From Tolypeutes matacus (lineage: Eukaryota > Chordata > Mammalia > Cingulata > Chlamyphoridae), in NCBI GenBank assembly GCA_026826555.1, contig JAKSZT010017954.1:2491825-2555824 (forward strand): DNA of 64,000 nucleotides, in the 5' to 3' direction. This document shows positions 1 to 10,647 of the stretch, piece after piece; the first letter of the stretch is position 1, and every line of letters begins with the position of its first letter. Under the pieces are notes generated by a model that saw nothing but the letters and a program-made list of their open reading frames with translations, was not told the origin of the DNA and ran no database searches. The translations under genes and the position numbers were made by a program.

Positions 1-79
1 CATGCTCCCGATATAATTAACGGTTTATTGGGCAATCGTTTTCTACTTGACATCTCTTTCCTCTACTAGCATATCCACT

Positions 80-187
80 CCCTGACAGTGGGAACCACAT
101 CTGTCTTGTTTACTTCTGGATCTCAGCATTTAGCACAGGGCAGGGAACATGAAATGTATTTGTTGAATGGATGAATCGCTGAAGGAA
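80..187 (+). repeat. L2 LINE 3' tail
   Basis: This matches the characteristic L2 3' end, with 'cagggaacatg...ttgttgaatggatgaatc' replacing the usual 'cctggcacatagtaggtgctcaataaatgtttgttgaatgaatg'. It is an old, diverged fragment recognised from memory of the family. Confidence 0.6.
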
Positions 188-1738
188 TGAATGAAAGGAG
201 CTCACCACCCAGGGAGGCAGGGAGACAGGTAAACTGATACGTGCAAAAGTAAAGATGCTACTGTCTGTGATGGCTCGATCCAACATTCTCTGGGAGTTGG
301 AGGAGGGCCACCCAATCTGACTCGGAAGGAAGGACCAGAGCAGGGGACAGGAGCCTAGTCCCCAAAGGCCAGACTGAAGAGAGCATGTGTGCTTTGCAGA
401 CACAGAGTGGGGTAAACACACCATTGCAATATTCTGGTGCAATCCAAGAGTCCATTTGCAGCAGGCACTGGAACTCACTGTTCCCTTCACACCGTCCACC
501 CATCTTCCATCCATGCACACCTGGTGTCCTCCACCTGAGGTCTCTCCCTCGGCGAGAGCACAGGCAGGTCCAAGTGCCCTCAGCCAGAGACAATGGGAGG
601 TGGAGGAGGAATGCCCCAGCTCTCTCGCCCCTCAGTTGCAATAACTCTGTGGTTCAAGTACGGACCTGTCCAGTTGGATTGAGGCCCCAGTTGCCCAAAG
701 TGGAAACCTGCTTGAGAAGGCATTGGTTCTTTCTTGACTTCCTTCCCTTCCCAGCCTCACTCCCTCATTCCTCTGCTGTGTAATCTTCTCCCAGATAAAT
801 TATTTGCCTCAGGATCTGCTTCTGAAGAAACCCAACCCTAGCCACAAGAGAAGAGAAGCCACTCACCAGGGTAGGAGAGGAGCTGGGGAGCAGCCACTTC
901 CCAGAGGAAGATGGGCTGAGAGGGGCAAGCCAGAGTGTCCGAGACCACGGCCCATGCCAACAGAGGAATGGATGGCCCCATTCTGGAAGACTGCCCACAG
1001 CGGGGTGGGGGGAAGCCAGGTGGCAGTCTAGCCTTGGGGACCATTCCGGAGAGGGCCTTCCGGAAGTTGGATGGCTAGCATGGCCGGAGCCTGGCTGGCA
1101 AGCTGGAGCATATGGGTCAGAGGCTTCAGCCATAGGGAAGGAGTTGGAGAGAACACAGCAGAATCCAAGGCCATGGTCTCGGGCTGACATTAAGGCCAGC
1201 TCGAGGCCAGAGTACCTGGTTCACAAATATCAGATGGAAGAGTTTCAGTGGAAGCCCATTTGTAGACATGTCCTCGGTGAAGGGAGTGCTCTGACCACAG
1301 AGAACCTGTGCTCCCAGGACACCTCTGGCCTTGGGGAGTCTGAAAGTTGCGGCAGAGCCAGGACTTGCCAGATTTGGGGGGCAGTGGGGTTCGGAAGGAG
1401 CGGTGAGAGCCTGGAGGAAGGATGGGGTCTCAAAGAATTGGCCCCATTTTGCCAGGCACCAGGAAAGGCAGGGGCAGGGGCAGCCAGCACTTTTCACTGA
1501 AATGGGAAACATTCTGAGTACAGAGGAGAGAGAGAGAAAAGCCAAAAGACACCTAGCAACCTTGGCTCTACAAAAGACTGTGGGTGGGTTATTTTTTCTT
1601 CTGCCACCACCCCCCCCAATGTGTTGTAGCAGAAAATGGGGAGATTGTGGCTCTGATATAATGTTTCCTTAATTACAAAATCATTTGTTTTGTTTTAGTC
1701 ACCATATCATTTCCTTCCCCTTCAGGAATTTATTTAAC
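188..1738. other. Intergenic DNA, no gene seen
   Basis: About 1.5 kb of moderately GC-rich sequence. Several frames of 70-140 codons are open on both strands, but they overlap one another, have low-complexity composition and resemble no family I know. There is no convincing exon with flanking splice sites and no CpG island. In human the neighbour on this side would be CCL24, but none of its exons is visible. Confidence 0.5.
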
Positions 1739-2163
1739 CCTTTATTGAAGTATGATATACATGCAGAAAAGCATGCAAATCCCGAGTCCAGCAAATGGAT
1801 TTTCATGAGTGTAAAAGGGTGAAACCAGCACCCAGGTCAGGGAATATTACTGGCCCCCTAGAATCCCACCTAGTTATCACCCTTCAAGGGTCCCCATATC
1901 TTGACTTTATCAGTATAGATGAACTTTGTCTGTTTTGTCCCTTACAGATATGGAATCCTGCACTGTCACTCTTGAATCCGGCTTCTTTCCCTCAGCATGA
2001 GCGTAATTAGACTTTGTTCCTCGGCATTGCTGTATGGAATTGTAGGATGTGATTTAGTCTCCACTCTACTGTTGAGGGGTATTTGGATCATTTCCAGCTT
2101 GGGGCCATTATGAATAATACTGCTAAGAACGTGCTAGTACACATCTTTTGGTGAACATATGTG
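1739..2163 (-). mobile_element. Old L1 3' region, antisense, first piece
   Basis: This reads as the antisense of a mammalian L1 3' end, beginning 'ttattgaagtatgatatac' and including the 'gggccattatgaataatactgc' block. It stops abruptly at a target-site duplication and continues at 7270 and again at 8145, so one L1 was split by two later insertions. It has no coding capacity. Confidence 0.75.
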
Positions 2164-5100
2164 CACATTTTCTTTCTTTTTAAAATAAATCCTTTTATTG
2201 CACATTTATAAAATCTGAATAGGTGCATCAAGTGTTCTTCCCTCCCACAATTCTCCCATTAAGCCTTAAATTTAGTTAAAATGCACTACTCAATAAAGAG
2301 CCTTTAAAAAATGGTCAAAAGGGGATATTTCTCTTTCTACATATACATATACACATAATTTTCTCTTCACAAATCCTCATCAGGTATTTTGAAAAGCAAA
2401 ACAGGAATGGGGAAATCAAAACATTCTTCTGGGCCAGCAGCAGCCTTAGACACCTGTTTCTCACAATTTTCAGATGTTAGAAAAATTTATCTAAATGGTT
2501 AACTATCAAAATGCTATGTTTTGTCAAGTTTCATAATGCTATTCTGTATAAAGTCCTTAATGCTTTCCTTTCTTTCACTCAGGACTGAGTATGGGGTTTT
2601 ATGGTTTATTTAAAATAAAAGAGAGAGGTAGAAGAAAGAAAGAGAGGACAGAAAGAAATGAAGGAAGGAGGGAGGGAGGAAGGGAAGTAAGCACGAAAGA
2701 GTGAGAGAGAGAGAGGAAGGAGGAGAGGTGGCTTTCTTTTGACTTCTCAGCCTCTTACTGCCAAGAGACCTTATATTCTACCCACATGTTAAAGGGCAGC
2801 GGTTCATTAGCAGCCCATTTTGTCATCTCCTGTCAAGAGCCAGTAAAATTTTTATTCCTAATCTCTTTCAGTTAGGAATTTTTGTCACCTATATTCGATA
2901 AAGTAACTACTAGTTTTTCATCTGGTTCAGGTTCTGATGAATCACTCTTCTATTCTGCTGCCAAAAACGCTTATGCCTGAAGGATAATTTAAAAAGTGAC
3001 AAAAGGCTTGGAAAAGCCCAAGCATTCGAGTAGGTACAAGAGGCATTTGAGTTCTTCTGGCACAATGCCTCAGTATGCTGAGTCCTGTTTTTTTCCTAGT
3101 AAAATAGGTGTTTTGTTTTGTTTTGTTGTTGTTGTTTTTACAATTCTGTACCTACAAAGTACAATTTTATTTTTAAGCCTTCTTTGCACACACAAAACAG
3201 TTGGGGTCTGGGTCCAACTCTTACTTGTCCATGAATCCCTTTCCCAAGGCGAACACTGTGAAACAGAATTCAGTGTAACTGACAGGTGACCAGAGACCAG
3301 GATGGGCCTTGAACACATGGGGGCTTATTTCACCGTCACAGATGAAACCCTTGAATTGACTCCATGACAGCTGCAAATGGGCTACAAAAGTCATAGGGAA
3401 AATTGGGTAGAAAATTTGGAGGCTCTTTCAAGACAATGATAACTGCAGAGGGATCTAGAAGCCTGGGCAGAAACTCCCCTAAGCATAGCTGCAGATTTCC
3501 TGCAATATCTTGCCCAAGGTTTGAGCACCAATGGTTTCTCATGCCCCCAATGGCATCCAGGTCATCCTTGGAGACGTCACTATTAATGATAAGATGGATA
3601 CAGGGAACAAGCAATTCATTCATGGCATTTATGCCCTCTCTGACACAGTGGTCATCATTTGTTTCAAACAGATGCTGCTTTGGCATTCAGCTCTAGAAGG
3701 CATTTTCTTTGGTATAAAGCAATCACCGATTCCTTTGTCCCACTGGGTTCTGGTAGGCAGACACTTTCTGGTAGGAAAGTGCCTCTTGGTACTTTCCTTT
3801 TTGATAGAGTTCCGGGCTGGTTAGGAGATGCACAGACACCTTTTTAAAGAAACTTCCAACTTCATGCCACTTCTTGTATTCTTCCCTCTTGGTATCATCT
3901 GGACCAATTTCCTTTAGTTTAGCTTGAGCCGCCTTCCTATTTCTGATTGATCTTTCATCACAGCTAAGATTTTTATCTGCAAACTGTTGCAGAAGGGTCT
4001 GTTCCACTACCCTTTTAGGGTGCTTCATTTTGGAAAAAGTAGACAAGGACTTGTTGAAGTCGAGGATCACTATGGGAGGTGATGTAGAGAAATCCTGTGA
4101 TGATGAATTGGTGGAGGATTCCACTTGAGGGATTTTGCAAGACTGCTCTTCCCACTCCTCTATTTCCTGCTCAAATCTCCAGTTATCTTCTTGAATGTAA
4201 TGCTGAAGTTCAACAGACAGGGCATCTGCTTCTCCTCACATCTGCTCTGATTCATCTGGGGCTGCCTCTGCATTGGAGTGGGGTAGTGTGTCATTAGACA
4301 GCAAATACTAACATTTCAGGCACCCCATAGGAATCCCTTTCAAGTTCTTTCAGGAAGATTCGGTAACAGAGACGTCATTGTCCTTGAGCCAGATTTGTCA
4401 GGGTGGTTTGTAGATACAGGCTCAGTATTGTCCAGCAGTCTCTTGTTCTGCATGAACAAGAACCGCAAGCAAACAATAAGGCACCTGAGGAAGGAGAGGA
4501 TCACAGCCCATCTGCTCAACAGTGTGGGTAGTGCTTACAATTCTTTAGCTCTTGTATCTCTTATTCAATCTCACTGCTCCACCTCCAAAGGCAGGTCTTA
4601 ACACAATTTATCTCCTGATCTGTGACTGTTCAAGGAGCTGGATATGTAGGAATTTCCATGGAAAACTGGGAAGATGTAAGTGGCTTATTCATGATCTTAG
4701 ACTTGTGTGGAGAATCTTCAGGAGAAGAAAAGGTACTTTCAACATCCTGAGAAGAGCTTCCTGTACTTGCGCTTTACATGGATGTCAGCTCAGAAACCGG
4801 GCAGTGCACTGAAGAAAGTGGTAACGTCACTAGTGTGTCACTTTGAGATGAAGAGCTTTCTGATGCAGGCTTTGTTCTAGCAAATTCAGTGACATGCTTC
4901 AGCATGTCTGGGAGTGGGAACTGAGTAGGGCCTGAACCGTACTTCATGTACCTTTCCAGTTTTTGCTGCAAAAATTTCATTTCCTCCTTCAACATTTGAA
5001 TATATTCTCTTACTTTGAATAAGCTCTTTGCTCCTATACATGTATACCTGTCCATATAAATAATCTGAGGAAATCCCAGCTTAATGTGAATTTTCCTTCA

Positions 5101-5354
5101 CTGACCAAGGGATTGATTGAACTCAAATCTTGAGTGTTTAAAGGCCAATACTCATGAGAATATTCTCATTGACCTGATTTTGTGATAATCAGGGTAGGCT
5201 AAACATTCGCTATATTAGAAACCATGCATGTGTTCCCAGACCTAGTTTTGATTTTTAGACTGCTGGTGATAAACTAAGCCTGATTTATTATATGACCATC
5301 CTGTATGGGAAAAGACTCTAATTTTGGGTATCTTTGGTCAACCTTAAGAGATAT

Positions 5355-5800
5355 AGCAGGGGGACAGATGTGGCTCGGGTGGCTGGGCGTCCGTTTCCCA
5401 TATGGAGGGACCTGGGTTTGATCCCCGGGACCTCCTGATAAAAATTTAAAAAAGAAAATACAGAAGGTGTGTGTGCCACCAGGTCCCATGTGTGGGTGCA
5501 CCGCCAGGCCCCGCAAGCCATGCAGCAAGATGATTACGTAACAGGAGAGTGACACAAGGGAGAGCCAAGATGAGACGACTGAAAAACCAGGAACTAAGGT
5601 GGCACAGGCAGTAGGACGCCTTTCTCTCACATCGGAGGTTCCAAGGTTCGAATCCCAGTGAAGACAGGAGGAGAAGGATGAGAAGAGAGGGCAGAAAACA
5701 GACACAGAGAGTTGCCCAGTGAAAGGACACAGAAAGAGCAAAAACGAGGGGGGAGGGCGGGAAAAATAGATCAAAGTAAATAAATAAATAAATGAATCCT
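5355..5800 (+). mobile_element. Dimeric tRNA-derived SINE (DAS type)
   Basis: The left tRNA-like unit runs from about 5365 to 5438 (A box 'gtggctcgggtggctgggcg', B box 'gggtttgatcccc'). A linker follows, then a second unit at about 5599-5665 ('ggtggcacaggcagtaggacgc', 'aggttcgaatccc'), and an A-rich tail with (AAAT)n at 5775-5795. The same two-unit architecture appears inverted at 15364-15813. It is inserted in the USP28 pseudogene. Confidence 0.85.
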
Positions 5801-5831
5801 TTTAAAAATGTAAAAAAAGGGCCAATATTGG

Positions 5832-5950
5832 GGGGGGGGGGTGCGGATGTGGCTCAAGCTGTTGAGCACCTGCTTCCCACATGGGAGGTCCCCGGTTTGG
5901 TCCCCAGTGCCTCCTAAAAACAAAAACACAACAACAAGCAAACAAACAGA
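5832..5950 (+). mobile_element. DAS SINE monomer
   Basis: A G-run is followed by 'gcggatgtggctcaagctg', the spacer 'cacctgcttcccacatggga', the B-box-like 'ggtttggtccccagtgcc' and an A/C-rich tail. It is inserted in the USP28 pseudogene immediately downstream of the dimeric SINE. Confidence 0.8.
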
Positions 5951-5956
5951 CTAACT

Positions 5957-6069
5957 CCGGGGAACCAATATTGCTCAGGGGATGAATGCCGGCTTCCCAC
6001 ATAAGAGGTCCTGGGTTCAATCCCTGGCCTGCCAGTACCTCAAAAAAAAAAAAAAAAAAAAAAAAAAAA
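5957..6069 (+). mobile_element. tRNA-derived SINE with long poly(A)
   Basis: A tRNA-like head ('ccaatattgctcaggggatg', then 'gggttcaatccctggcc') ends in about 28 adenines. The head differs from the neighbouring DAS units, so it is a related but distinct subfamily. The long pure A-tail suggests a fairly recent insertion. Confidence 0.7.
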
Positions 6070-7269
6070 CGGTCAATACAGTTTTGTAAACCAACGTTCT
6101 AGGAAGGAAGCAGCTCAATGGCACCCTCCACCATGGCCCTTTCCAAACATTCGTGTACCTGAAGGAGGAGCTGGCCCAAGGTCTCGTTGTTACAAAAGGA
6201 CTTTCCTTCATGAACCCCTTCCGACAGGAAAGTACCGTAGGATAGCCACACCATCGGATTTTCGGATTTGATCCTGGGATTGTGACCATTGACAGCCAGC
6301 TGGAGTGCGTCTGCCACCGCTCCAGGAGCTGGCGTGTGAATTCACTCACATCTTGCTGCTATTGTTCAGATGATCGAAAGGCTCCTCTCGAGAGACCCAG
6401 GGCTGCTGAATGGTCTACAGATTTGTCATTTGATCCCGTCATCAGAGAAACATACCGAAGCTCTTGCAAAACACACTTTTCTCTTTTCCGTGTGACTTCG
6501 ACAAGTTTCAAGAACATTTTGTGGCAGACTATAGCTGAGAACAAGTCTTCGAAATTCAGGCCATTGGAAGAGAGACTGAATAGCAGCACTAACGCAAGAT
6601 GTATTGCCAATGTTTTCCAGCCCACTGGCCAACCATCACCACTCCCCCAATCATGGGGATTGGGGTTTTCACCCCAGACTTCACAGTGTTTTCTCTTTGA
6701 GCATTTAGTTTCTGCAGAGGTTGCTTCGTGCATCGTTAGGATCTCTTCCTCTTGCATTTTGGGGGACTCCAGTAGACTGAGAGCAATGGCAGCTTGAAGA
6801 TCACCTTTGTTATCATGAGTAAGGTCAATTACTTCATAAGAAAAAGATCGATAGATCAACTGCAAAAACATTTAGTTCTTCCGTTCATCACCATAGTGTA
6901 AAAGCACAAGTAACCAAGAGGGAGAAGAAATATGCTAATACTTCTTTGTTGGCAGCACTCCCCTCTACTTCAGATTGTACTCGAGCAACAGTGTCTTGAC
7001 CTTTTCTTCAGTGAGAAGGCTGTCTGCCTGGTGATGTCCCATTATGGCCTTCAGAGCTTCATGGAGAGAGGGAGGGTCCTGAATGCCTATGATTTCTCTC
7101 ACTTGATTTAACAGCGTTTGGCAGCTCAAACCATGGCCATTGGTCGTGTCAGCCACATCATCCTGCTGCAGCTCCGCAGTCATGGCCAAAGCGTCCCTCC
7201 ATGGGTCACTGGCATCCCAATGACACTGCAGCCAAGCCCAGCCTCGTGGGAGACCTGTCCACATTTCTT

Positions 7270-7509
7270 GAGGTGTTTACCTACAAGTGGAACTGCTGGA
7301 TTATAGAGTATGCATATATTCATCTTTAGTAGATACAGTCAATAATTTTCCAGTCCCACCCATGTATGGGAGTTCCCAGTGTACCATATTCTTACCAATA
7401 TTTAGTATTTTCCATCTTTTTCATTTCAGTCCTTCTGGTAGATGTGTCGTGGTATCATATTGTGTTTTAAGTTTGCATTTCTCTAACTGATAAGATCAAG
7501 CACCTTTTG
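7270..7509 (-). mobile_element. Old L1 3' region, antisense, second piece
   Basis: This continues the L1 interrupted at 2163. The sequence resumes with the 'tacctacaagtggaactgctgg' block, then 'ccagtcccacccatgtatgg' and 'agtttgcatttctctaactga', in the expected L1 antisense order. It is interrupted again at 7510. Confidence 0.75.
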
Positions 7510-8144
7510 TTTTAACAAATCGATTTTATTGATACATATTAATAAAGCATAAATCCATCCAAAGTGTACAATCAATGGTATTTGGTGTAATCACATAGTT
7601 GTGCATTCATCACTTCAATAATTATTAGAGCATTTTCATTATTCCAATAATAATAATAAAGGCAAACAAAAAAAAAAACTCTTGACCTCTCAATCTCTCT
7701 ATGCTTCCCCTGCTGTATATAGCTGCTATTCTGTTTCCATTACTCTAGTTTATTTGTATTTATATTTTGTGAAAAACAGTCTTATATATGCAATATCACT
7801 CATATTCGTATTTCACATGAGGTTTCACTAGGCTATACAGTCCCATGTTACGGTTTTTATCTTTCCTTCTGGTAATATACATGACCCTAGACTTTCCCTT
7901 TCAACCACTGTCATGCCCATATAATAGCTCTGCTAGTAACTAACACTATGATGTGCTTTCACCATTTCTATTAATTTCCAAAGATTTACAAACATTTTAC
8001 CAATTCTGCACAGATTAACCCTCAGCTTTCCATTCTCTACCCTCATTCTATTTTCTGGTGACCTATATTCTATTTATTAACTCCATGAGTTTACACAATA
8101 TATTTAGTCCATACTAGCACAATCATATGGTATTTGTCCTTTTG
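7510..8144 (-). mobile_element. Younger L1 3' fragment inserted in older L1
   Basis: The segment starts near 'cgattttattgatacatatt', contains 'caaagtgtacaatcaatgg' and 'agttgtgcattcatc', and has the character of xenarthran L1 3' UTR read antisense. Near-identical flanks ('aagcacctttt' at 7498-7508 and 'aagcactttttt' from 8145) look like its target-site duplication, and the older L1 resumes after it. Confidence 0.65.
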
Positions 8145-8265
8145 AAGCACTTTTTTATTGACCATTTGTATTTCCTCTTTTGTAAAGTGTCTAAGTCTTG
8201 GCCAGTTTTCTATTATGTTGTCTGTCTTCTTCTTGTTGATTTATGGGTTTCTTTAGATGTGTCAT
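8145..8265 (-). mobile_element. Old L1 3' region, antisense, third piece
   Basis: 'tattgaccatttgtatttcctc' and 'aagtgtctaagtcttggcc' are the next blocks expected in the antisense L1 that was interrupted at 7509. Confidence 0.65.
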
Positions 8266-8659
8266 TCCTGATAGAGTCTTGCTGGCTAGGGGCATTGGGT
8301 CATGCCAGAGAATCTTATCATGTGATTTAAGGATGCACCTGACCACACCAGCCAGTATTTTGGGTGGAAGTTGATCATACTAGAAGACCAACTATGGGAT
8401 ATAAGGAAGAGGTTTTGATTCTAGGTATCAGTTGACCTAGAGCCTGAGATCAGTTGTGTGGGAAATCACTCAACCGTGCCTCTGTGCTGGAGTAAAAACT
8501 CTGAACACTGAGGCTCCAGTGAGCTTCCCTGTTGATAATACTACGTTAATATTGTCACATACTGATGCCAGAAAAGTAACGTGTCCTGACTCCATGGAAG
8601 CTTAGCATTTAGTATTTCCCCAGACTCTGCCCCCTGGGCATCTTCCCTTAGGTGATTTT
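8266..8659. other. Intergenic, nothing recognised
   Basis: AT-balanced unique-looking sequence. No open frame of note and no recognised repeat apart from the short L1 insertion that follows it. Confidence 0.4.
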
Positions 8660-8721
8660 TTTTTAAATATACTTTTTTATTTTTATTTTTTAAAAGAAAC
8701 TTAGATTACATAAATGTTACA
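8660..8721 (-). mobile_element. 62-bp L1 3'-end insertion with 15-bp duplication
   Basis: A T-rich segment followed by 'cttagattacataaatgttaca' lies between two identical copies of 'cccttaggtgatttt' (8645-8659 and 8722-8736). The same motif begins longer L1 3' UTR copies near 33950. It is therefore an extremely 5'-truncated L1, antisense. Confidence 0.8.
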
Positions 8722-8736
8722 CCCTTAGGTGATTTT

Positions 8737-10045
8737 AATCAGTGTCCTTTCCCCGTGGTAAACAGTGAGTATTGTGGCTTACAGTGAGCCCTTGGGAGTC
8801 CTTCTAGGAAATTATTAAACCTGAGGGTGGTTTTGGGAAACACCCCCCCCTCCAACGTCGCAGTGAGGGCAGTTTTGTGTGGACTGTGCCCTCTCTAACT
8901 TGTCAATTCTCTGCCATCGTATTACAAAAACCTTCTCCCGTGCTGTAAATTACCTTTTTACTCTCTTATTGGCGTCTTCCAATGTATAAAAGTCCCAAAG
9001 TTTAGTATGGTCCATTTTATCAACTCTTCCTCTTTATGGTTAGTGCTTATTGTATCCTGTTTATGAAACTTTCAGGTTCCTGACACACTGGAGCCGTTCA
9101 GGAAAGTAGAAACTGGATCAGAGGTGGCAGGAAGATGGTGTGGGGTGAGCTGAAAGCACAAGGCAGGTGGGGAGTGGTTAGCCTGAAGAAGAGAGCATTC
9201 GGGCAGGCGTGAGAATGGTGGTAGCAGGTACCCACTCAGCCTTTACTTCTGGAAGCCAAACGCTGCTTACCAAGGGTAACTGGGGCTCGGCTGAGGGTTT
9301 CTTTCCTGATCGCAGGGGTTGCTCAGCCTGCTCATAGGACAAGCCAGTCATGTGGGGGCATAACCTCAGCCCACCACAGGCAGGGAGCCAAGAGGTACAT
9401 ACGCCAGCCCCAAGGCCTGCCTGCACAGTCTCCCACGACTGCCCCCCAGGCTGCTGACCTGCCTGCTCTAGGCCTCCCCGACCCATCTGATGCTTCCTCC
9501 TCTACGGGAATCATCTCCCAACACGACACATGGACTAGAATTGCTGCTCACAGTCTGCGTCTAGGGAAACCCATATGGTCTTCACATCTGCCTAAGCCTC
9601 GATTTCCTCATTTTCCCAGAGAAGAGAGGAGAAATTAGGCATTTTATGTAGAGCGAGGTCAGTAGGCAGATGCCTTAGGAATATAGATTTCAGCCATATT
9701 TTAAAAACAGCATCACGCTCTGAGCTGTTAGTGGGAACGGGTTAGGCAGTGAGTTTCCCATCACACAGAGTGCTTCAAACAGCCTGGATGACGAAGGGTG
9801 ACTAAAAGGGTTGGGTTTGATGAGATTTAAGGTCTTATTTAGCTCTGAAAAGTTCAGGTTTTTTTTTTTTTTTTTTTTTCTTTAATCTTAACTCAGACCT
9901 TTAAAACCTTGGGGCATATCAGGGTGGGAATGTCGGGGGACAGGGTCAAGAAGCAAGGACTAAGAGTCCTGGTCCACTTTCCCAAAGACTCCCAGGGTGG
10001 AAGTCACTCCCTCTCTAGAATTCACTTTCCCCACTTTAGCCAAAT
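8737..10045. other. Intergenic upstream of CCL26, no gene seen
   Basis: Part of 8930-9080 resembles antisense L1 3' sequence ('gtataaaagtcccaaagttt'). 9120-9900 is unique-looking; a minus-strand frame of 102 codons there has no recognisable family. A run of about 20 T lies at 9859-9879. Confidence 0.4.
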
Positions 10046-10190
10046 CTGGCTGAAATATAGATTCCTGGTTCCCCCTCCCAGAAAGCCGGACCCAGGTGGT
10101 CCTTGGCAGGGCCAGAGAAGATGCACTTTGAAAGCTCAGGTGATGCTGATGATCCCAAACCAGATGAAGTATCTCATGCTCCCAACCGCT
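10046..10190 (-). repeat. MER5A-like hAT element
   Basis: Blocks such as 'agattcctggttccccctccc', 'gatgcactttgaaagctcag' and 'gtgatgctgatgatcccaaa' follow the order of a diverged MER5-type hAT-Charlie MITE. Ends are indistinct and orientation is by resemblance only. Confidence 0.45.
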
Positions 10191-10557
10191 CTGGCATAGT
10201 GCTGGGGGATGTGGGGCTCAGGAAGGTGCTTTCCTGGATCTGCTCTTGTCCTGAGATGATTCAGCCCTTGCCAACAGATTAGCAGTATTTAGAAAACAAT
10301 GTGTGCCCAATTATAACATAATTAACTGCACTCTCAAGGAACCCAGGTCTGTTCGCTGGAATTATTACTTCATTTCCTCTGCTTTCACTTTTCAAACAAT
10401 TCAATGTGAACTCAGCCAATAGTTCTGGGTTAGTGACTCCCAACGGGATGCTCCCTCCTCCCATACACCCCTCATTTTCCAACCTCCCTCCCTATGGTTA
10501 TCAGGTTACCTCTCCACTATTGGTTTAAAAGAGCTACCTTTGTTCTCAACCACAAAA

Positions 10558-10567
10558 TTCTGTGGAA
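10558..10567 (+). promoter_or_regulatory. Candidate STAT6 site of CCL26
   Basis: The motif ttctgtggaa has the TTC-N4-GAA form preferred by STAT6. It lies 81 bp upstream of the CCL26 start codon and about 24 bp upstream of a TATA-like box. Human CCL26 is induced by IL-4 and IL-13 through a STAT6 element close to its promoter, so position and form agree; function here is inferred. Confidence 0.55.
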
Positions 10568-10590
10568 TTATCATCAGGATTCTCAGCCTC

Positions 10591-10597
10591 ATAAAAG
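10591..10597 (+). promoter_or_regulatory. TATA-like box of CCL26
   Basis: ataaaag lies 51 bp before the CCL26 start codon, which would place transcription start near 10620 and give a short 5' leader. A second AT-rich candidate (tttaaaag, 10525-10532) is further upstream. Confidence 0.5.
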
Positions 10598-10647
10598 GAA
10601 GCAAGATCAGGCAGGAGGAATTGGGGAGAACCTGTGAAGGAAGCACC

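Larger units (their letters stand above)
2175..7259 (-). pseudogene. USP28P: USP28 processed pseudogene (full-length retrocopy)
   Basis: Read on the minus strand, pieces in several frames follow the order of ubiquitin-specific protease 28. The start codon (7181-7183) begins MTAELQQDD; then come the VIDLTHD segment, a degraded Cys box near 6600, the GSGP-FPLPDMLK coiled region (4774-5055), a degraded His box near 4425, and the C-terminal ETNDDH and AAVMESIQG blocks ending at a TAA at 3325-3327. There are no introns. About 75 bp of 5' UTR and about 1.1 kb of 3' UTR with an AATAAA are retained, and the copy is flanked by imperfect duplications (2164-2174, 7260-7269). It is dead: frameshifts occur throughout, the catalytic Cys codon reads Ser (6597-6599), the catalytic His codon reads Gln (4428-4430) with a stop next to it (4422-4424), an internal block is missing before 'PKRVVE', and SINEs interrupt it at 5355-6069. 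The parent is a nuclear deubiquitinase encoded elsewhere (human 11q23). Confidence 0.93.

Noticed and set aside
3325..7183. Functional intronless USP28-like protease
   Set aside because: Frameshifts, stops, loss of catalytic Cys and His, an internal deletion and SINE insertions.
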